Assembly (NCBI GenBank): GCA_044337705.1
Contig: JBIINB010000005.1
Location: forward strand, 1 to 64,000
Origin: JBEISR01 sp044337705
Lineage (GTDB): Bacteria; Planctomycetota; Planctomycetia; Pirellulales; Pirellulaceae
DNA length: 64,000 nucleotides
Reading direction: 5' to 3'
Numbering within the stretch: the first letter of the stretch is position 1; every line of letters begins with the position of its first letter. A program made the translations under genes and the position numbers. The notes beneath the pieces were generated by a model that was not told the DNA's origin, ran no database searches, and was given only the letters and a program-made list of their open reading frames with translations. This document shows positions 62,023 to 64,000 of this stretch, in pieces.

Positions 62023-64000
62023 TCAGCAACCCACCAGCTCCACACGACTTCCCTGACCTGACTTATGGAAACGAATCTGCGCCGGAATCGTTCGTTGCAA
62101 TTCTTCGACATGCGAAATCACGCCGATGACCCGCCCATGATTCCGCAGCATCTGCAAGGCGGAGATCGCTGCTTCCAGTGCCTCCATATCCAAAGTCCCA
62201 AATCCTTCGTCGATAAAAATCGTCTCCAAAGGGCGACCGCCGTGGAATGCCGAAGCTGTTTGAGCGAGCGCCAAGGAGACCGCAAGTGATGCTAGAAAGG
62301 TCTCTCCACCTGATAGAGTTCGCGCTGGTCGTTCGGTCCCGGTCTGCTGATCGATAATGGAAAACTCCAGCCCCTTCTGCCCGCTCCCTTTCGATCCCGT
62401 CTCCTGCCCAGCACGTCGCAATTCGTATCGACCCTTGGTCATCTGGCGTAGCAGAGTCGTCGCGTTTGTTTCCACAGATCCCAGAACGGTCCCCAGCACC
62501 CAGGAGTGTAACGAAATGCGATCGGAACCGGTCACTTGCCCAGAAACCATTTCATAGAGTTCCTTGGCGATCCTGGCATTCTTCTCTTTCTCGGCTGCAT
62601 CGACAAGGAAGGAGAGAAAGCTTGCCTGAAGCGTTTGCAGGTTCTGAAATCTCACCAGAGCATTGCTTTTGGCTTGATTGGAATCCAGCAACTCTTTCGC
62701 CAGACGTCCACTCTCCGACTCCAGGGCTTCCAACTGAGGCTCGCTTTGATCTCCAATCTGCCCTTTCACCAATGTCCTCTGGCTCTCATTTCGGCTAGCC
62801 CGCTCTTCCAGTTGGCGGCAGATCGCCTGGCTTCTTTCGATCCATTTTGGCTCGCGATACGCGCCGATGACCTGCTCTTCGCTTGTCATCCCGCTCGCCA
62901 GCAAACCTTCCTCCCACAGCCTTTGGGACTCCTGGGCCGTCTCGGTGAGCGTAGACAATGCGGCTTCCCTGGCCTCTACCTGTCGCTTGTCATTTTCGTG
63001 ATTCACGCGACATATTTCGACCGCTTCATCTCGTTCTCGGATCTTCTTGGCCAAAGTCTGATTCGCTTTTTCCAGCTGCGTGTAGTTGGCTTGAAGTTCA
63101 GCAGGATCCGCAACATCAGCCATCTCCGCCAACCGTGCCTTGGAATCCTCATGAGCCTTCCGTTTTTCTTCCGCGCGAACCGTCAGTTCCGCAGCAGACT
63201 GCTTTGCCTTTTCAAATTTCTTTTCCTGTTGATTCTTTTCCAGCTCGAGCGTCTCCAGATGCTCGGCTGTCACCAATTCCCCGTGCACCGTTGCAATCCG
63301 GGGGTGCTGGAGGCTACCACAGACAGCACAAGGCTCTCCGTCTTGAAGATTTTGAGCCAACCTGCCGGCCGTCTGTTGTTCAAACCGCTGATGAGCATCC
63401 TTCCATCGGGAAGCTGCCTCACCTGCAAATCGCTCCAGCTTCTTCACCTCCGCGACCATTTTTTCGCTTTCGCTCTGGGCGCCCTGCATCGATGCAAGAG
63501 TTACCTGCACATCGTGCCGAGCCCGCTGGACGCGCTGCCACTGTTCCTGATGACTCCTAAGCCGTTCGGAAGTCTGCCCTTGCAGTCCAATTCCTTCCTC
63601 CAGCTTCTTCTTCCAGACGGCGGAGTCCTGGTTGGCAACCACTGCCTCGGTGAGCAACTTCTCCGATCCTTCTCGCTGCTTCAAAAGCGTCGCAAGCTCC
63701 CTCTTCGTTACCGCTACCCTTTCCAATGCGGCAGCTCGATCCTTCAACCGCCGATAGGGCTCAACCGCCCTTTCGGCCTCGTCGATCTCTTTACGAATCG
63801 TCACCTGTTGGGCAATTTCTGCGGCCAGCCCCAACTTCTCTCGATCCAATTCACTAAGCTTCATAAAAAGTTGCTTGAGGCTGCGATCGGCACCTAACTG
63901 CTGATCGACTCTCTGCTTTTGATCGGTGAGCATCTGCTGTTGGTTATTTAATGTCTCTAATGCTTGGGAACTCTGCTGTAGCTCCATCTCCAAAGCATGG
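62023..64000 (-). CDS. sbcC: Exonuclease SbcC-type ATPase subunit (C-terminal part)
   Basis: The gene runs off the right edge; about 658 C-terminal residues are present. Two long coiled coils (Gln/Glu/Lys/Arg/Leu-rich heptads) flank the zinc hook GEPCAVCGSLQHPR (CxxC). The C-terminal ATPase lobe has signature LSGGETFLASLAVSLALA, Walker B ETIFIDEGFGTLD and the D-loop SALQMLRNHGRVIGVISH. With SbcD it forms an ATP-driven nuclease that processes DNA hairpins and breaks. The N-terminal Walker A and the sbcD gene, usually upstream, would lie outside the window. The frame stays open to the last base, so truncation here is only the window edge. Confidence 0.93.
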   Translation of the reverse strand, partial: HALEMELQQSSQALETLNNQQQMLTDQKQRVDQQLGADRSLKQLFMKLSELDREKLGLAAEIAQQVTIRKEIDEAERAVEPYRRLKDRAAALERVAVTKRELATLLKQREGSEKLLTEAVVANQDSAVWKKKLEEGIGLQGQTSERLRSHQEQWQRVQRARHDVQVTLASMQGAQSESEKMVAEVKKLERFAGEAASRWKDAHQRFEQQTAGRLAQNLQDGEPCAVCGSLQHPRIATVHGELVTAEHLETLELEKNQQEKKFEKAKQSAAELTVRAEEKRKAHEDSKARLAEMADVADPAELQANYTQLEKANQTLAKKIRERDEAVEICRVNHENDKRQVEAREAALSTLTETAQESQRLWEEGLLASGMTSEEQVIGAYREPKWIERSQAICRQLEERASRNESQRTLVKGQIGDQSEPQLEALESESGRLAKELLDSNQAKSNALVRFQNLQTLQASFLSFLVDAAEKEKNARIAKELYEMVSGQVTGSDRISLHSWVLGTVLGSVETNATTLLRQMTKGRYELRRAGQETGSKGSGQKGLEFSIIDQQTGTERPARTLSGGETFLASLAVSLALAQTASAFHGGRPLETIFIDEGFGTLDMEALEAAISALQMLRNHGRVIGVISHVEELQRTIPAQIRFHKSGQGSRVELVGC

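Noticed and set aside
62536..63897. 453-codon plus-strand frame antisense to sbcC
   Set aside because: Leu/Phe-rich because it is antisense to Glu/Lys/Gln-rich coiled coils; the sbcC frame has zinc hook, signature and Walker B.
1..64000. tRNA, rRNA, CRISPR, prophage and insertion-sequence genes
   Set aside because: I looked in the intergenic stretches for tRNA-like arms, regularly spaced repeats, and transposase or integrase motifs and found none that hold up.

Overview
The window reads as chromosomal DNA of a planctomycete, most likely from the Pirellulaceae. The evidence is lineage-typical families: a PSCyt1/DUF1549/DUF1553 protein next to a DUF1501 protein, a giant surface protein with the N-terminal LEQLECRRLLA-type signal and a dockerin pair, a PEP-CTERM protein, a DUF1570 peptidase, a lysine-rich histone-like small protein, and many secreted proteins of unknown function. 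I see no rRNA, tRNA, CRISPR array, intact insertion sequence or prophage. This is inference from protein content; no database search was possible.

Layout. 1-6.3 kb, plus strand: secreted protein, a C45 acyltransferase fused to an alpha/beta-hydrolase, EttA, histone-like protein. 6.7-7.8 kb, minus: PEP-CTERM protein with an internal duplication. 8.5-13 kb, plus: copper module (CopZ-like, CopA) and phosphate module (DUF47 plus PiT). 13-17.4 kb, minus: DUF1501 and PSCyt1 pair, divergent from the dockerin giant at 17.7-22.4 kb. 22.8-26.5 kb, plus: sialate O-acetylesterase, a gene-poor 1 kb stretch, a secreted protein ending at a strong bidirectional terminator. 26.6-28.2 kb, minus: ilvN-ilvC. 28.8-31 kb, plus: GlcF-like Fe-S protein and an RNA-methyltransferase-like protein. 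31-34.5 kb, minus: matrixin with a cysteine-switch motif, lipoprotein, DUF1570 peptidase. 34.8-41.6 kb, minus: operon phoH, 7TM-HD phosphohydrolase, ybeY, CorC-like, ABC permease. 41.9-44.1 kb: cdsA divergent from a site-2 protease. 44.4-49.9 kb, minus: a single-chain FAAL-ACP-alpha-oxoamine synthase, a small helical protein and an SPFH protein. 50.4-52.8 kb, minus: hisA, eda and kdgK overlapping by 4 bases each. 53-64 kb: DUF6702 protein (plus), then on the minus strand sbcC (partial), M32 carboxypeptidase, a secreted 720-residue protein, an MMPL/RND transporter and glnA, the last three overlapping.

How the genes fit together. Several recognised processes are visible: copper export (CopZ to CopA), phosphate uptake (DUF47 to PiT), branched-chain amino-acid synthesis (IlvN, IlvC), rRNA maturation and stress functions (PhoH, YbeY, HD protein), phospholipid synthesis (CdsA), lower Entner-Doudoroff steps (KdgK, Eda) and nitrogen assimilation (GlnA). 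The most unusual items are the 1142-residue FAAL-ACP-AOS polypeptide, which by domain logic should activate a fatty acid, load it on its own carrier domain and condense it with an amino acid to a sphingoid-like alpha-oxoamine; the bacterial matrixin that keeps a PRCG motif like the cysteine switch of animal matrix metalloproteinases; and the C45-hydrolase fusion.
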